A DNA stretch of 64,000 bases from Lichtheimia corymbifera B2541. Its lineage: Eukaryota > Mucoromycota > Mucoromycetes > Mucorales > Lichtheimiaceae. Where the stretch lies: contig JNEU01001055.1 of assembly GCA_000697475.1 (NCBI GenBank), positions 58,864-122,863 on the forward strand, given 5' to 3'. Numbering within the stretch: position 1 is the stretch's first letter; each line of letters starts with the position of its first letter. Positions 22,445 through 37,769 of this stretch are shown in pieces. The notes beneath the pieces were generated by a model. The model saw only the letters and a program-made list of their open reading frames with translations. It was not told where the DNA came from and did no database searches. The translations under genes were made by a program, and so were the position numbers.

Positions 22445-24380
22445 TCATTGTGATTGACCAGCCACTTGTTGGCTCATGTCGTTGGCACCAGAGACCGTAA
22501 GAAATGCAAATGCTAGCACCAAGAGCCCCGTTCCGACAACATCAATACCGGCCGTTCTATAGAAAAGAAAACCATTTTGGGTCAACGGTTGTGTACTTTG
22601 ATAAGGCCAATCACCATGACATCGCCCCAATGCGCGATACACCAAAGCCATGTATCAACCATCCTCCCCCAACCATACTTACAGATAAGGAAGCACATAG
22701 GTATCTGGATCGTAACCTCGTTTCCAAAAGGCTAGCGTCATGATCTTGCCCGATTTGAGACTTATCCATGTCTGACAGAGTATATAAGGTGAGATACGTT
22801 TTTCCGTGTAGGTTGAGGAGAATGCATACTTACACAAATCATGCTGACGCAAAAATATGCCAAGCAAAACCAAAAGTTGTAGTTGAGCTGACCCATGTGA
22901 AAGGCCCAAATAATGATAAGGAAAACCACTTGAACCGGAATATTCATGATCAATAATGTAAACTCGACCAGCTTGTAATCCTCTTTTGTCTCGCAGTGCA
23001 AGCAAGTGCTGATACGGGAGGCGTAAATAGAGCCGAGATTGCCCGCTAATCCGATCAAGACTGGAGTCAATAACGCCACGCCTTTGTACTCTTCAACGTA
23101 CTTTTCCAGAACCACGCCGGCCAAGCTAATTTTCAACCCCACGTGAGTCCACTTGATCTTTTTACAATTCTGTTGGCTTACCTGGAAATCACCATGGCCA
23201 CAAGAATGGGGGTCCAACCACCGAATAAGAGTTCCTTGACGTGTACGTTCTTCCATACAATAATTCCAAAGAGCGGTAATAATGCGACCATGGTAAGAAA
23301 CAGGAACGTGCTCAATAGCGAATCTAGAAGCGTTGGTATCAGCATCAAGTGGTTATTCAGCTCTATAGCACGTACGCATTTTCTCTTGTAATCCAACCGC
23401 GCATCCAGCCAAGAGTACTAGTGTCACAATATCACCAGTGGATGAAGCCATTGGACAAGCAATATTATCTAAATATTTGAGAGAGAGCAAAGGCGTGTGA
23501 GTTCGCCACACCGAAACAGGAAAAGGGAAATCCTCGCACAACTTTTTACCTGGATTCACACGCAAATGACGACAAAGGATAATAAGACCACACATGAACA
23601 CACCTAGGATTGCACTTGAAGCGGCAGCAGAAATCATGGCACTTGATGTCATATACATGCATTCAAAGTAGGTACTAGCATTTCCACCTGGTTTGGTTAC
23701 CAAGCCAAGAGCAAAAGAGGCAAGGCCAGCGATAGCACCCGATACCAGAGCTTGTACTTGTAACAAGGCTAAATTGCCAATAACCAATGAACGGCGTGTG
23801 GGTCCATGGTCAAGCTCTCCCAAATTGGCCTGTCATTATTCATGCATCAGTCCATTGTCCCACATAGATACACACGAGTACAATACACATTACCGCTGTG
23901 GAAAATCGTGCAGCTAGATTCATTTCCAAGTTGCCCTTGAGATTCAATAGAATGGGTACCAAGATGAACAATTCTGGAGTTTTTGTAAAAACATCCCATC
24001 CCTTCATGGATATGGATTAGACAACTTGATAAACGTACATATACACACTTTGTTTGGTACCTGAAACTTGTCCATGAGCACACCAGCAACAATAAGACCA
24101 ATGACCGATATGATGAGTGAAGGAAGAGCCTGCATAGGAAAAGTCAGATATTCGTGTAACCATGATTTGGATGTGCTAATCAATGTATCAAAGTAGGAAT
24201 AAAAGGACAGGGCCCTGTAAAGGACATCAAGGAAAAGAATAATCCTCATGCAAAAGGGTGAAAAAGGGATATGAAAGAATAGAAAACTTGCAAGAGTATA
24301 TATAAAAAGATGACGATGGTATATGAATAGGGAGACGCTTCCAAGAAGGCAACAAGCAGTAGAAGTGATGACATGTTAAG

Positions 24381-24411
<31 letters not shown>

Positions 24412-24793
24412 AAGGAAGGTAAGGAAGGGGAGGATCCATGAAAGGGATAGGAAATTTGACTTTTTTGCTTACCTCTCGTGCCATAGTTGAAGTATAACCC
24501 GTTTCTATGATACTGTCCTTATCGTTGTTGATAACGGGATCGCTGTCGACAAGGAATGGCGTTGATGATGAGGAGAGTCTACGTGAGTCATTCAGGGAAG
24601 CGAGAGGTTGCGATTCGACATCGGAATAGCGTCGTTTTGTTGGAGGAAGCATTGCTTGACGTTCATTACTGCTGGGGTCATCAGGTGGATCGTCCACGTC
24701 GTCAAGGTCTGTGCTATGATGGTGATGATGATCGGCTGTTCCTGCTGAGAGTTCTATGTACTCGGCACCATGGTGGCGTTGTGAAGTGTGCAT
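22445..24793 (-). CDS. SLC41/MgtE-type divalent cation (Mg2+) transporter
   Basis: A multi-exon gene starting at ATG 24791-24793 and ending in TGA at 22445. The cytosolic N terminus (about 107 residues) is acidic with a His run and ends before the first helix ([20 protein letters not shown]). SLC41 landmarks follow: [70 protein letters not shown] in the first repeat, and in the second [19 protein letters not shown]. The last helix begins [17 protein letters not shown]. Two MgtE-like repeats with the [16 protein letters not shown] signatures define the family, which carries Mg2+ across the plasma or organelle membrane. Intron 1 carries a GA run (24381-24408). Exon limits inside the second half are approximate. 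Confidence 0.85.
24381..24408. repeat. (GA)n microsatellite in intron 1 of the SLC41-like gene
   Basis: About 14 uninterrupted GA units. They read as CT on the coding strand and lie inside the first intron. Confidence 0.9.
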
Positions 24794-26277
24794 ATGTTAA
24801 ATACGCGGATGGAATGGTGAAAGATGAAATAGGGGATAAAAAGAGCGGTGAATAAAGAAGGAATGGTGAGGGATGGTCTTTTTTGAATGAATGTCGAGAC
24901 GCTAAAGAGGTGTGCACACACGCCAAACTATTTTGAGTGAGAGCCATTTGTGCCAAGGATCATTTTGCTCTGTGACACAATCCTCAACACCAGATGCATT
25001 TCTCCCCTTGTCCAATTCACAAAAGCTGTATATATGGAATAAATGCCTCTTTTCTTATATCTCACGCTTTCTCTCTGTATCAATTGGTGGATACCCTCAT
25101 GCAATGTCAGTGGCAAAGGATATTAGTAACATTGGCCTCATTATGATCATCCCTTCTTTATCCCCCGCATCATCTCTCGTTCGGGTCGGATGTCAAAATC
25201 CCAATCGAAGCTATCGACATGGGGCCCCTTGCAATGCAACACAGAAGCGCTCTTACAGGAACCAGGGACCGAACACCAGGGTATAACTTATCCGCCCCAT
25301 GCGTACATCATCAATGGCAACACAAATAGCTAGATCAAATACACATGCACACATATCCCATCTCGTTGCTGATCGGAAATGTTTGTGTCACAAGCTGGGA
25401 TCGACATTTGCATTTGTCTCGGTTCCTTCCCGTACACAAAACAAAAAGTTGCAAATATCACCTTTCCTCACATATGGATCAAAAATGGTTACGGCTACAA
25501 CATTGAAATAGTCCATTCCATGTAACCAAAATTGCATGCATCTGAATGTTACTGTGTGTTTGGGGGAAGCCACATTCGATGGTTTGGCTGGGGCGGCAAT
25601 GTTTGCTGCAGCATCGCCACATCGCGTATACCTCAAATGAGTCAAGGGCAATAAGAAATTGGTTTTATCTCTTCAGCACTCTCCACCCTTCACACGTTAG
25701 CGATACTGTACATATATTATTATAGCAAAGTTGGGCTTAAGAGCAAGGTAGCAGGGTAGTATAAAATGTAACATGGAGGGAAGATATCATACATGATTAC
25801 TAGAGATAGGCATAACATAAGGGACATAAAAATAGAGACGTAATGAATATAGCGGCAAAAGATGAGAGGGATATAGGCATAGGGATTAATATATAAGTGT
25901 AGGTGGTGGCACTGGCTGGCTGTAGGAGAAGAAGGATGCACGTTTCTTTAGGTAAAAATAACATGGTTGCCCACTCAGCCAAGCTTATGATGGTCGAGGG
26001 CATTTTTGGACAAATGGCCTAAACGAATCATCGGCCTTCACCTCCCCATACCCCAATAACACTCCCATATATGCTCCATCGATTTTCGATATTGTTGTAC
26101 CTGGCAGTGTTTTCATTAATGCTGCCACTCACCGTTAATGATAGTTGATAGATGCCTTATAATGATACATAAACTACATTTGTGAACACCTGTGAAATGA
26201 AACTAATCCAGACATTATGTTTTTGCGTCAGTGCCTTTTTTTATTCTTAACTCAACATACAAAGATCATTTTTTCTG
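24794..26277. other. Intergenic (transporter promoter side / SKN7 3' side)
   Basis: About 1.5 kb without a supported gene. Short frames on both strands lack domains. I see no repeat or RNA gene. The transporter promoter should lie in the left part. Confidence 0.5.
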
Positions 26278-28519
26278 CTATTCAGATACAGTATTGGACG
26301 CAGAGAGTTTTTGTTTTTTCCATGGCTGTTCCCCTTCATGAGGACTCGTATTGACATACGCTTCCCATCGATTATCTTGTGGTTCGGCTACTACTGAGGA
26401 TGATGGATGATGCATGTGGGATGGATGATGAAGATGTTGTTGTTGTTGTTGCATAGCGTTCATAAAAGATGTGGTGGATATAATGACGGGAGGATTGGTC
26501 ATCATGTCAAGTTGTCGTTGGAATGAAGGTTGTTGTTGTTGATGATGCATGATGGCTGATGCTGGTGTGGAGCTGACGGTTGGTTCTTTACGCTTATTGG
26601 TTTCCCTCTCATCCACCGCTTCGGTAATCTTGGGCGTCATAGCAGCATCAATGGCGTTGTTCAAGTAACCTTGTCTCACGGCTTTAAGATGAGCACAATA
26701 ACGTTCCAGTAACTTGCGTAATGTCCCACTGTCCAAAGGCTTAGGTAATACGTCTGTCATGCCGCTTAGAATATATTCTTGCACATCACGATCCGTGGTA
26801 TTTGATGTCATGGAAATGATTGGCGTCCACGTGTCGTATTGGCGGATATTTCGTGTAGCTGAAATACCATCCAATTTGGGCATCATGATATCCTAGTAAT
26901 TAATCGTTGCCATTTAGAATCAGAAATAAGAGGGCGCATCGTTGTATTTACCATGAGAACAATGTCATAGGAACGTGAACCAAGTTTGGTGATTGCTTCT
27001 AAACCATCGGATGCCACATCAATGGTACAGCCTGCTACTTGTAGAAGCTTTGTGGAAAGTCGACGAAAGATCATGTCATCATCCACCAATAACACATGGG
27101 GTGGTGTTGACCAGCCTGGGATATTCGATTTTCGCCGTAATGCACTAGAGGATGCTGCTGCCATGGTGAATTTGAATGGCATTGAAGGTGGAATCATTGA
27201 TAAGTGATTATAAGGTTGAGATGCATATGGCGTATTCATCATGGTTGTTGAAGTCACCATGGTGGTAGGATTATTACTGCTATTGGTTGTTGGCATGGGT
27301 GGAGGTGGTGGTGGTGGTGGTTGCCATGACTGGATGTGGCTGTTTGTGTCGGCCCGCTGTTCCAAAAGTTTGGATATCCGATTCATTTGTTCTTCATTTG
27401 CCTGTGAAACAGAGTTGTATGTCTCCAAAAGCTTCTGGACATCCACCGATAGCCCATTGTTGTTGTTGTTGTTGTTGCTCTTATTGTCATTCTGCGTCGT
27501 ATCTACAATTTACTCATATTAGCATGGCTTATAGAATCAAATCTTCTTCATCGTACCATGTTGCTCGACATTGGTAGTTGTGGCTGCCACGTGGTGCATG
27601 ATATCTCGCATTAAACCTTCTTGGGATACCATGTTGCCGCGACACCGACTGATTGCATCCAGCACTGCATTGGATCTGCTATCACATGCATGGATTTGTG
27701 AAGCCATTTCTGATTGTGTATGCTGCAATTGCTGAATTTGATCCTGTAACTGGGTAATCAACGCCTTGAGCTCGTTTCTGGTTGATTGACTTGAATCAGA
27801 TGACCCAGTACTATCCGCACCGTCATTGGTAGTAGTCCCTGCTGCTGATGCTGCAGTGCTACGTGCTGCTGCTGCTTTGCCAGTCGCCTTTCTCTAAAAA
27901 AAAAAGTCGTTTTAATACCATCGTGATTTCAAGGAGTATCCATTGCATGTATCTATTTTAATACCTTGATTCCTTCCAGGAGGTCTCTTCGGTTGTACTT
28001 GAAATTCGGATGTTGGAATTCCCAAGCCTAAGTATATCATTGAAATGAATACAAAAAGTGTTGGGGTTATAAGAAGCATATGAATATCGAATACATTACC
28101 TGGTCACCATACATGCGGCGTCGTCGATCATCTGGGTTGCGAACTTTGTGAAAATCATATTTATTGAGCTGCCGCACAAAGCTTGAAAAGTTCGAGTGCT
28201 TGAAATGACTGGGTAGAATCACTTTGGCGAATTCACTTGGATCCTTGACAACAAACGTATCGCCCTTGGTACTCCAAGAGAAAATGTGTGGGTATATGCA
28301 TTCTTCAAGCATGCTATTCATTATATGGCAATACAACAGTCAATCGATCATGCTCACCAACATACTTGTCTTTGATAGCACGTACCAAAACAATTTCTTT
28401 ACGAATTCAGGAATGCCATTGTTGCCTTGTTGATGACCATTGCTGCCCTTTTTGTTGACAGGTTGTTTCGTCATTGCATCTTGGGGTTTTGCGATTGAGA
28501 GAGCATTGGGATCAAGCAT
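26278..28519 (-). CDS. SKN7: SKN7-type response regulator / HSF-fold transcription factor
   Basis: Start ATG is at 28517-28519 and the stop TAG at 26278. Order: a short N terminus ([12 protein letters not shown]); an HSF-type DNA-binding domain across exons 1-3 ([58 protein letters not shown]); a coiled coil ([14 protein letters not shown]); a linker with Asn and Pro runs; then a CheY-like receiver ([41 protein letters not shown]). The acidic pair, the phospho-acceptor Asp in LMDIMMP, the Thr and the Lys are all present, so the receiver should be functional. SKN7 acts at the end of the Sln1-Ypd1 relay in cell-wall, osmotic and oxidative stress. The phospho-acceptor Asp is the first codon of the last exon. 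The C-terminal tail is Gln/His-rich. Confidence 0.93.
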
Positions 28520-28592
28520 CAGAGATCAGTAAAAGACGTGTGGATACGATATTGGAGGAGATAAACGAGGAAAGGAGAAGAACAAAGAGAGA

Positions 28593-28635
<43 letters not shown>

Positions 28636-29531
28636 CCACACAGGTGAAGAAAGAGAGAAGAGGAAAGGAAAGGATGTGTGGTCTGAAACTAAGCAACCGG
28701 ATCGTCGTCTATTCACCCGTTCTCGCCGCTTCCTTCTGTACCTAAAATAGAATTCTCCATTATCTATAGATGTTTTTGTATTAGTGTAACATCCCTTTTA
28801 ACGACCATTGTCGACTTGATCTACCTGGTTTTGTCAATACACATGTACTAGCTCCACAGTCGTCATCTTGTTTGATCTATTTCAAGTGCTTCGCCATGTA
28901 CTACTGTGCACGTGCCCCTGTGTACCACAACATCCGCATAATCCAAATGTTGTCAATGCTTTAAACATTGAAGGACTAGATGGTCCATGTGTCATATGCC
29001 ACAAGCCTTTATTTCAGACGAACGAGATATAATAATCCATCATTGTAAACGAATCTTGTGCCTTCAAAACTTATCGATGAGAGAAACACCTACAACGTCC
29101 TATTTGATGCTTGATTCAGCAATGCATCATGTATATGATAATGAGTGCTTTTGTTGAATGCATTCAATCCTGCTCTTATGTACACACCTTCTGCTGCGAA
29201 CAAGAACAAAAGAAAGAGTTGGCGTTTGCTAATAAATTAATCCATTTACTTTCCATAGCGATATCATTGTTAAGTTATGTGTTGGGTGACAATCAGCATC
29301 TTTTATATACAATCCCATATGGGGTTAGCTTTGTAGCGCTATACTGATGATGAACAACGCATAAATTGGCAAGGTCACTTGCACATCTTGTAAAACAAAC
29401 ACAACGACGTAAAAAGTACTCATCAACATGCTATGTAAATGATCCTTTTGATAGTGCTCAAGGAGCAGGATTTTATTCCTCAATCATGTGCACGCCACTT
29501 GCATATCCTCGATATACCACAAAATGTTTTA
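28520..29531. other. Intergenic (SKN7 promoter side / YAK1 3' side)
   Basis: About 1 kb. It starts with the CT-rich SKN7 leader (GA run 28585-28630 on this strand) and has a CACGTG site near 28908. No gene found. Confidence 0.5.
28585..28630. repeat. (GA)n microsatellite in the SKN7 5' leader
   Basis: A nearly pure GA run 65-110 bp upstream of the SKN7 ATG. It reads as a pyrimidine tract on the SKN7 coding strand. Confidence 0.9.
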
Positions 29532-32514
<2,983 letters not shown>

Positions 32515-34289
32515 GAGACAGTATCAGTACCAAGGAAGAAGAGAGTGACCTAAATAAGATGCCACATCCCCATATAAAAACAGATGGAAGAGACTATGCA
32601 AAAGTCGGGTACCCACATGATGTGCGGGGAATGAGGAAAAAGGAGTACAATGCGTGCGTATTTGACAACGTATCAACAACAGCAGCCTTCTTTTCCTAGT
32701 AGTACATCTGGTGACAAATGGTTCCTCTGGATCAATGATAACAGTATATATGGCTTTTAATGACAACAAAGTAAGAGGTCTCACCTGGTATTAAACTAGT
32801 AAATCATGGTCTGAACGTAAAAGAAGACCATCGATGATCCACTACGTATGCAATAAATCCGTAGTATGGCGAGCAATGATGTTTTACATCAAGAGTGGTC
32901 CTCCAACGTCAATGCACGTGCCATTTTCCCTCGCCACTGTAGCAATGATATACCACAGATGACAAAGAAATATAACCATGTGTCTTAGTGCCAGATATCC
33001 AGATACTACACCAGTTGGCTCTTCCTTGCACATGAAAGTATATAACATCATCTAGCAAATAGTCTCTGTGCAAATCAACTGGAAATTGGCTGATCGACCG
33101 ATGATCACGAAAGGTACCTAGCGTACACCTTTATGATCCTGATCATCATTTGTTGGCATGTGGACGACAACCCAGCCTACAAGGTAGTAATCGTCCCTTG
33201 TCCCAAATGGCATCCTAAACCTTTATTATCATGTAACACCTGATCTATGTAGGTATGATCAATGACTAGCAGAGTTTTGTGGAAGAACTCCCCACCACAT
33301 GATGTTGGTGACGTGGGTGATACTATAGCACGAATAAACGTCCAGAATACTAGTTGTGGATATATCACAGAGATAGGCATGACAAACCACAAGATGATAT
33401 GTAAAAGTGAACATCAACAACATCATTAATGCATGAATAAGGGAAATGTTATATACGCAGATCTTAATAAGGGTGACAGAAAAAGGGTAAAAAAAACATG
33501 TTTCTTCATTTGGGAGTTAGCCGAAGCATCGTTCTTCTCCCAGTTGTCAAGCCACTCTCCTACGACTGCTTCTTGATACCGTTATTGACCCCTTATCTTA
33601 CTTATCAGTGTTAGTTGCCATAGAAATGCCATCATTATGTTTTGTGTGTGTATAATAAACCGCACAGGCATTGTTGTGAGTGTAGGATGACTTTCTTGAA
33701 ACGCAAAACAATGTATATACACATTCATGCATTGTTATGCATGATGATTTAATAGGATAACCAGTACGCGTGAGGACTCGTTATTACTATGGGTGATGCT
33801 ACTGTGTTATGGGAATGATACGCTGCGTTACATTGAGGAACGTGTGTAAAGAAAAGGCACGGGCCAGTAGGTATTCCTTAATTGGATTGAATAGTGTGCT
33901 TGTATTGGGTTGATACAAATCCCGCAGACCCCCTAGGACAAAAGGGATCTCGATTGCATGGACACGAATCAGTTGTCCGGTAAATGGCACCAAAAAAGCA
34001 ATCGCGGTGAGGTAGGATACCCCGCTTCCATTTTGTTGGTGCTCGCTGCTGGTTTATATTATTCTCATCACTCTTTGCTCACTAATACACACTCACTCTC
34101 TGGCTCTCTCCGCAGCAAAGCACACTCACACTCACACACACACACACATCCCTCAAGAGCGCGCACCCACGCTCTTTCTCTCTTTCTCTATTTCTCTCTC
34201 TCTCCCTTTTCTTTTTTTTTCCTACACTCACATACACACACAACAACCTCCCTTTTTTTCATTCTCTTTTTTCTTTATTCTTATTCAAT
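32515..34289. other. Divergent intergenic region (YAK1 / MUB1)
   Basis: About 1.8 kb between divergent genes. It has a CACGTG site near 32918. The last 150 bp before the MUB1 ATG are CA- and then CT-rich (34121-34275). No gene or RNA recognised. Confidence 0.5.
34121..34275 (+). promoter_or_regulatory. Pyrimidine-rich leader upstream of MUB1/SamB
   Basis: CA repeats pass into a long CT/T-rich tract ending 15 bp before the ATG. Similar pyrimidine tracts precede the DUF202 and TBC genes in this window. A role in transcription initiation or 5' UTR function is inferred from this recurrence and from fungal promoters generally. Confidence 0.5.
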
Positions 34290-36098
34290 ATGCGAGAGCC
34301 AAATCTTAGCTTTCCTCATCAGAACCGTGCTTCAATATGCATCACGTCTGCAGTCTACGATCGTCGTGCTCTTGACTCGACAGCAACACTACCGCTGATT
34401 AATTCGCTTACTCATTTGGCTTATTTGACTTCAACCTCACCTCGCATCCGGGAAATCCTGTCTTTGGATGGTGGTCTAGAGCAATTGGTTCGCATCCTTT
34501 CAGCAGAACAGCAGCCCAATGATCTTCGTGGCTTATGGAAGTGGTCTCTTGCGTTCCAATGCACAGTCAATATTGGTGTACGTGGTACCGAGCAGATTCG
34601 AACAAGAGTAGTCGATGCAGGGATGGTGACCATTGTATTGCGCGTATTGCAAAACTTCTTGCGAGCCTTGGAGGTTGTATCTCGTGAGCAACAAGACCAG
34701 GAGAAACGGCAACAGCAACAGCAGCAGCAACAACAAGGAGATAATATCTCTGCAGCAACAGTAGCAGCAGCAGCAGCAGCAGTGGCAGTGGCATCTAACA
34801 ATGTTGCAAGTAATCGGCCATTGTGTGTAAGCAGCAGCAATAGCAACAGCAATGGCGGCGTTGGTGGTAGTAATGGTGGCGGCAACTCATCATCCACATC
34901 ATGGACATCATCCGACAATACAGCAACAGCAACAGCTGCAGGTGAGTAGTGTGTCTGGATAAGATGACTCATCTCCCTTCTTCTCCTTTATCCTCTCTAT
35001 CCCATACCCACACACACATCATATATCCCCTTGCTTCTATGTATTAAGACACTAATATTTTCATTTCATTCAGGATTACAACCACAACCAGAACCATTTA
35101 TTCAACAACCCGATACAACAAAGCCATATACCGATCATAATACACCATCATCATCATCATCATCCTCGTCTTCCTCCTCCAATCCTCTTTCCGCAACAAC
35201 TACTACAACAACTACTACTTCTACAACTACCAATAACACCAACACAATATCATCTCATCATTCTTCTTCTCCTCATCATCATCATCCTCAGCATCGTCAT
35301 ACCAATAGTCTTCGCCGACGTACCACTTTTCCTTATGTCAAAATCACAGCCGACCAACGACGACGGAACCGTATGGAACGACAACATACATTCGCACCAC
35401 CTTCATCTACCAATACTTCTCTGAATGTGGACAATGTATTCTATCGTGAAGATGATATCTTGATGTCACTCCAATTACTGGCTTATTTGTCAAAGTATCC
35501 ACATATCCGCGACTTGTTCCACACAGCTTTCCATACCAACGTGTTTTCAGTGGTGGAGAAGTTCACACATCGAATCCATCCAAAGCCAATCCAATACTGG
35601 GCTGGAGTCATCATGCGCAATGGGTGTCGTAAGGATGAAACACGCGGTGGTATTCGCAAATGTGCCAATGTTCATTGTACAAAGTGGGAACAAAAGCCTC
35701 GTGAATTCGCCAAATGTCGACGGTGTCGTAAGGCAAAGTATTGCAGCAAGGAATGTCAAAGCAAGGCTTGGAGTGAAGGCCATCGTTGGTGGTGCGTAGA
35801 AAAACCATCCACTGCTGTTGCTGCTGCCGCCGTCGTAGCCGCTGCTGCTGCTGCCACCACAACTACCACTTCTACACCTTCCAACACAACCAACACACAA
35901 CCACAACCACAACCACCACAAACCCATCATCATCATACACAACCACCTCTTCCGACAACAAGACCACCTACAACCACTCCTCCCACCACCACAACAACAA
36001 CTTCACCTGCAGGGATGCCAACGACATCAGCCGAACAGCAACAAGGATCTCCTACACCACACACTACTACTGCAGATACATTACTTTCTTTGCATTAA
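34290..36098 (+). CDS. MUB1: MYND zinc-finger protein of the MUB1/SamB family
   Basis: Two exons (34290-34941 and 35074-36098) give 558 residues. The N terminus carries the MUB1/SamB signature MREPNLSFPHQNRASICITS, with YDRRALDSTATLPLINSL, and armadillo-like helices up to about residue 130. A low-complexity linker follows (Gln, Ala, Ser and Gly runs, then Ser/Thr/His). A second conserved block contains DDILMSLQLLAYLSKYPHIR, and then comes a MYND finger: CANVHCTKWEQKPREFAKC, CRRCRKAKYCSKEC, GHRWWC. The tail is Ala/Thr/Pro-rich. In yeast Mub1 partners the E3 ligase Ubr2 in degrading Rpn4 and others; SamB in Aspergillus affects cytokinesis and morphogenesis. It is convergent with the RGS gene, with 237 bp between stop codons. 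Confidence 0.9.
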
Positions 36099-36144
36099 AT
36101 TCGTTCTTTTTTTCTTCCTCCCCCATCCCTTCTTTTTCTTTGTC

Positions 36145-36166
36145 CCTCTCTCTCTCTCTCTCTCTT
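36145..36166. repeat. (CT)n microsatellite between MUB1 and the RGS gene
   Basis: About 11 CT units in the short convergent spacer, within the likely 3' UTRs. Confidence 0.85.
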
Positions 36167-36335
36167 TGTCTCTTACTATGCTCTTTATCTTTCTCCTATA
36201 GCATGCGTATTCTTCGTTCTTATTCTTCTCCTAGTAGCACTCACACACAATCACACACACTCATGCACCTTGCACAACAACAATGTCTATTCAGCATATC
36301 AAGTAAAAAACAAATGATTCAAAAAAAACCAACTG

Positions 36336-37769
36336 CTACTTTTTCTTTTTGGCGAAAAAATCAAATGCTTCAACGACTTGACGTGGGCGTTTGAGAGCTT
36401 GAATCAATTGTGATGACCCTGAACGTGAATGAGAAGAAAGGGAGGACATGGATGAGGAAGGTGTCATAAAGGAAGATGAAGATGAGCTTTGTCGATGATG
36501 ATATTCTAGATGATCTTCATGTTCATCTTGTCGCGTAGACCAAATGTTGTAGTATTGAAATTCAACACCGACCACCGTGAGACAAAATTCGTGCACCATG
36601 GATTTGGTCAAATCATGTCTTTTTTTAGCTGTTTGCATGCACATTGACAATGGAGCATCCATATGCGGGTTCGTGTAAAGCATAGCATGTTGTTGCTCGA
36701 TGTATCTTAGTAACGTGTTGACAGCCGCATGTTTTGTTTCTTCATTATGACACATTGTCTCCTCGCCTATAATACTACATCAATGAGTCACTCATAGTCT
36801 TGGTGGATCATAGTAGTAGTATGTACTTGCCACATTGTTTGACCATCTCATACCAAATGGGTGTATCAATAAAACGCATAAAGCTGGATTCAAGTAATGC
36901 ATAGACAGCTTGCTTGGCAGGATCAAAACAGCCCTGAACTTGCTTCTCTTGTAAAGCATGCTGTACAGCATGACGTATCCTTTCATCAATGTTGACCTCG
37001 AAATGGCTATTGGGACTCAGGTATGTATCATAGATATGTTGCGCTGTCGCCAGTTGTTGCACCAATGTCATGTAGGTGAATGATTCATACTGCTCAATCT
37101 CGGTAAAAAAGAACTAGTAGTAGTAGTAGTAGTAGTGAAATGATCAGCTTATTTCCCAGCTAACATAACCCGCCCTCCATCTCATCCTACCAAGTTTTCA
37201 CTGCTGATCTCTTGTAGCAGGTGGTACAAGAAATAGCAAATTGGGATTTTGGATTGTAACATTCCCTTGACACCTTCTCTTCTAATCTCGGCAATAGACA
37301 CATCCTCCAATAATGGTGATGAAAATGATGATGATAGTATCGGTGCTGCGGCTGGTGGAAGATCATGCTTCTGTTGTTGACTCCCAAACAAATGAAATTT
37401 ACGTCGTTTGATCTTGTATAGCGTATGCACATTCAATAGCCTATCAACACCACCGTGCCCTTTACTTGCTGCCCCACCCACTATCGAGGGCGTTGTCAAC
37501 ATGTTGCAAGATGACGACCGTCGACGACCGAATGGAATGGAACTACCCCCATGCATGGATGGCGATTCCAATGGAGGAGGATGTGGTGGTGGTGGCCAAT
37601 CTTGGTCCATGGGATCCTCAAGTGCCTCTTGGGCCGCCGACTGTTGCAACGACGACGTTGTTGTTAGAAACATTTGTGCTAGACTACCTCTCCTTTGTTC
37701 AATCAATGGCTTTGAAGTAAAAGGTCCTGTGGATGATAAATCATCTTGCTCATGATGCGTGGTCGCCAT
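36336..37769 (-). CDS. Regulator of G-protein signalling (RGS-domain protein)
   Basis: ATG at 37767-37769 (MATTHHEQDD); the frame stays open upstream but only with non-ATG codons. The stop TAG is at 36336. The N-terminal half is Ser/Pro-rich. The RGS domain spans the first two introns: GMLQSKIPICYFLYHLLQEI and SSENL, then FFFTEIEQYESF, AQHIYDTYLSPNSHFEVNID, FDPAKQAVYALLESSFMRFI and IWYEM. These follow the RGS order (EN-F-x-x-E, Y-x-x-Y-L, D-x-A-x-x-x-I/V-x-x-L-E-x-x-F-x-R-F). RGS proteins accelerate GTP hydrolysis by G-alpha. The C-terminal domain after the third exon is unassigned and ends in a Lys run. The acceptor of intron 1 sits on a (CTA)n tract. Confidence 0.85.
37115..37136. repeat. 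(TAG)n / (CTA)n microsatellite at a splice acceptor
   Basis: About seven TAG units on this strand, reading CTA on the coding strand. They end directly in the acceptor AG of RGS intron 1, where a polypyrimidine tract would normally lie. Confidence 0.85.

Noticed and set aside
34421..34972. 183-codon minus-strand frame opposite MUB1 exon 1
   Set aside because: It is the antisense reading of Gln/Ala repeats (Leu and Ala runs). The plus strand carries the conserved MUB1 signature.
35786..36394. 202-codon plus-strand frame rich in His, Thr and Ser
   Set aside because: Shifted reading of the MUB1 repeat tail running into 3' DNA.
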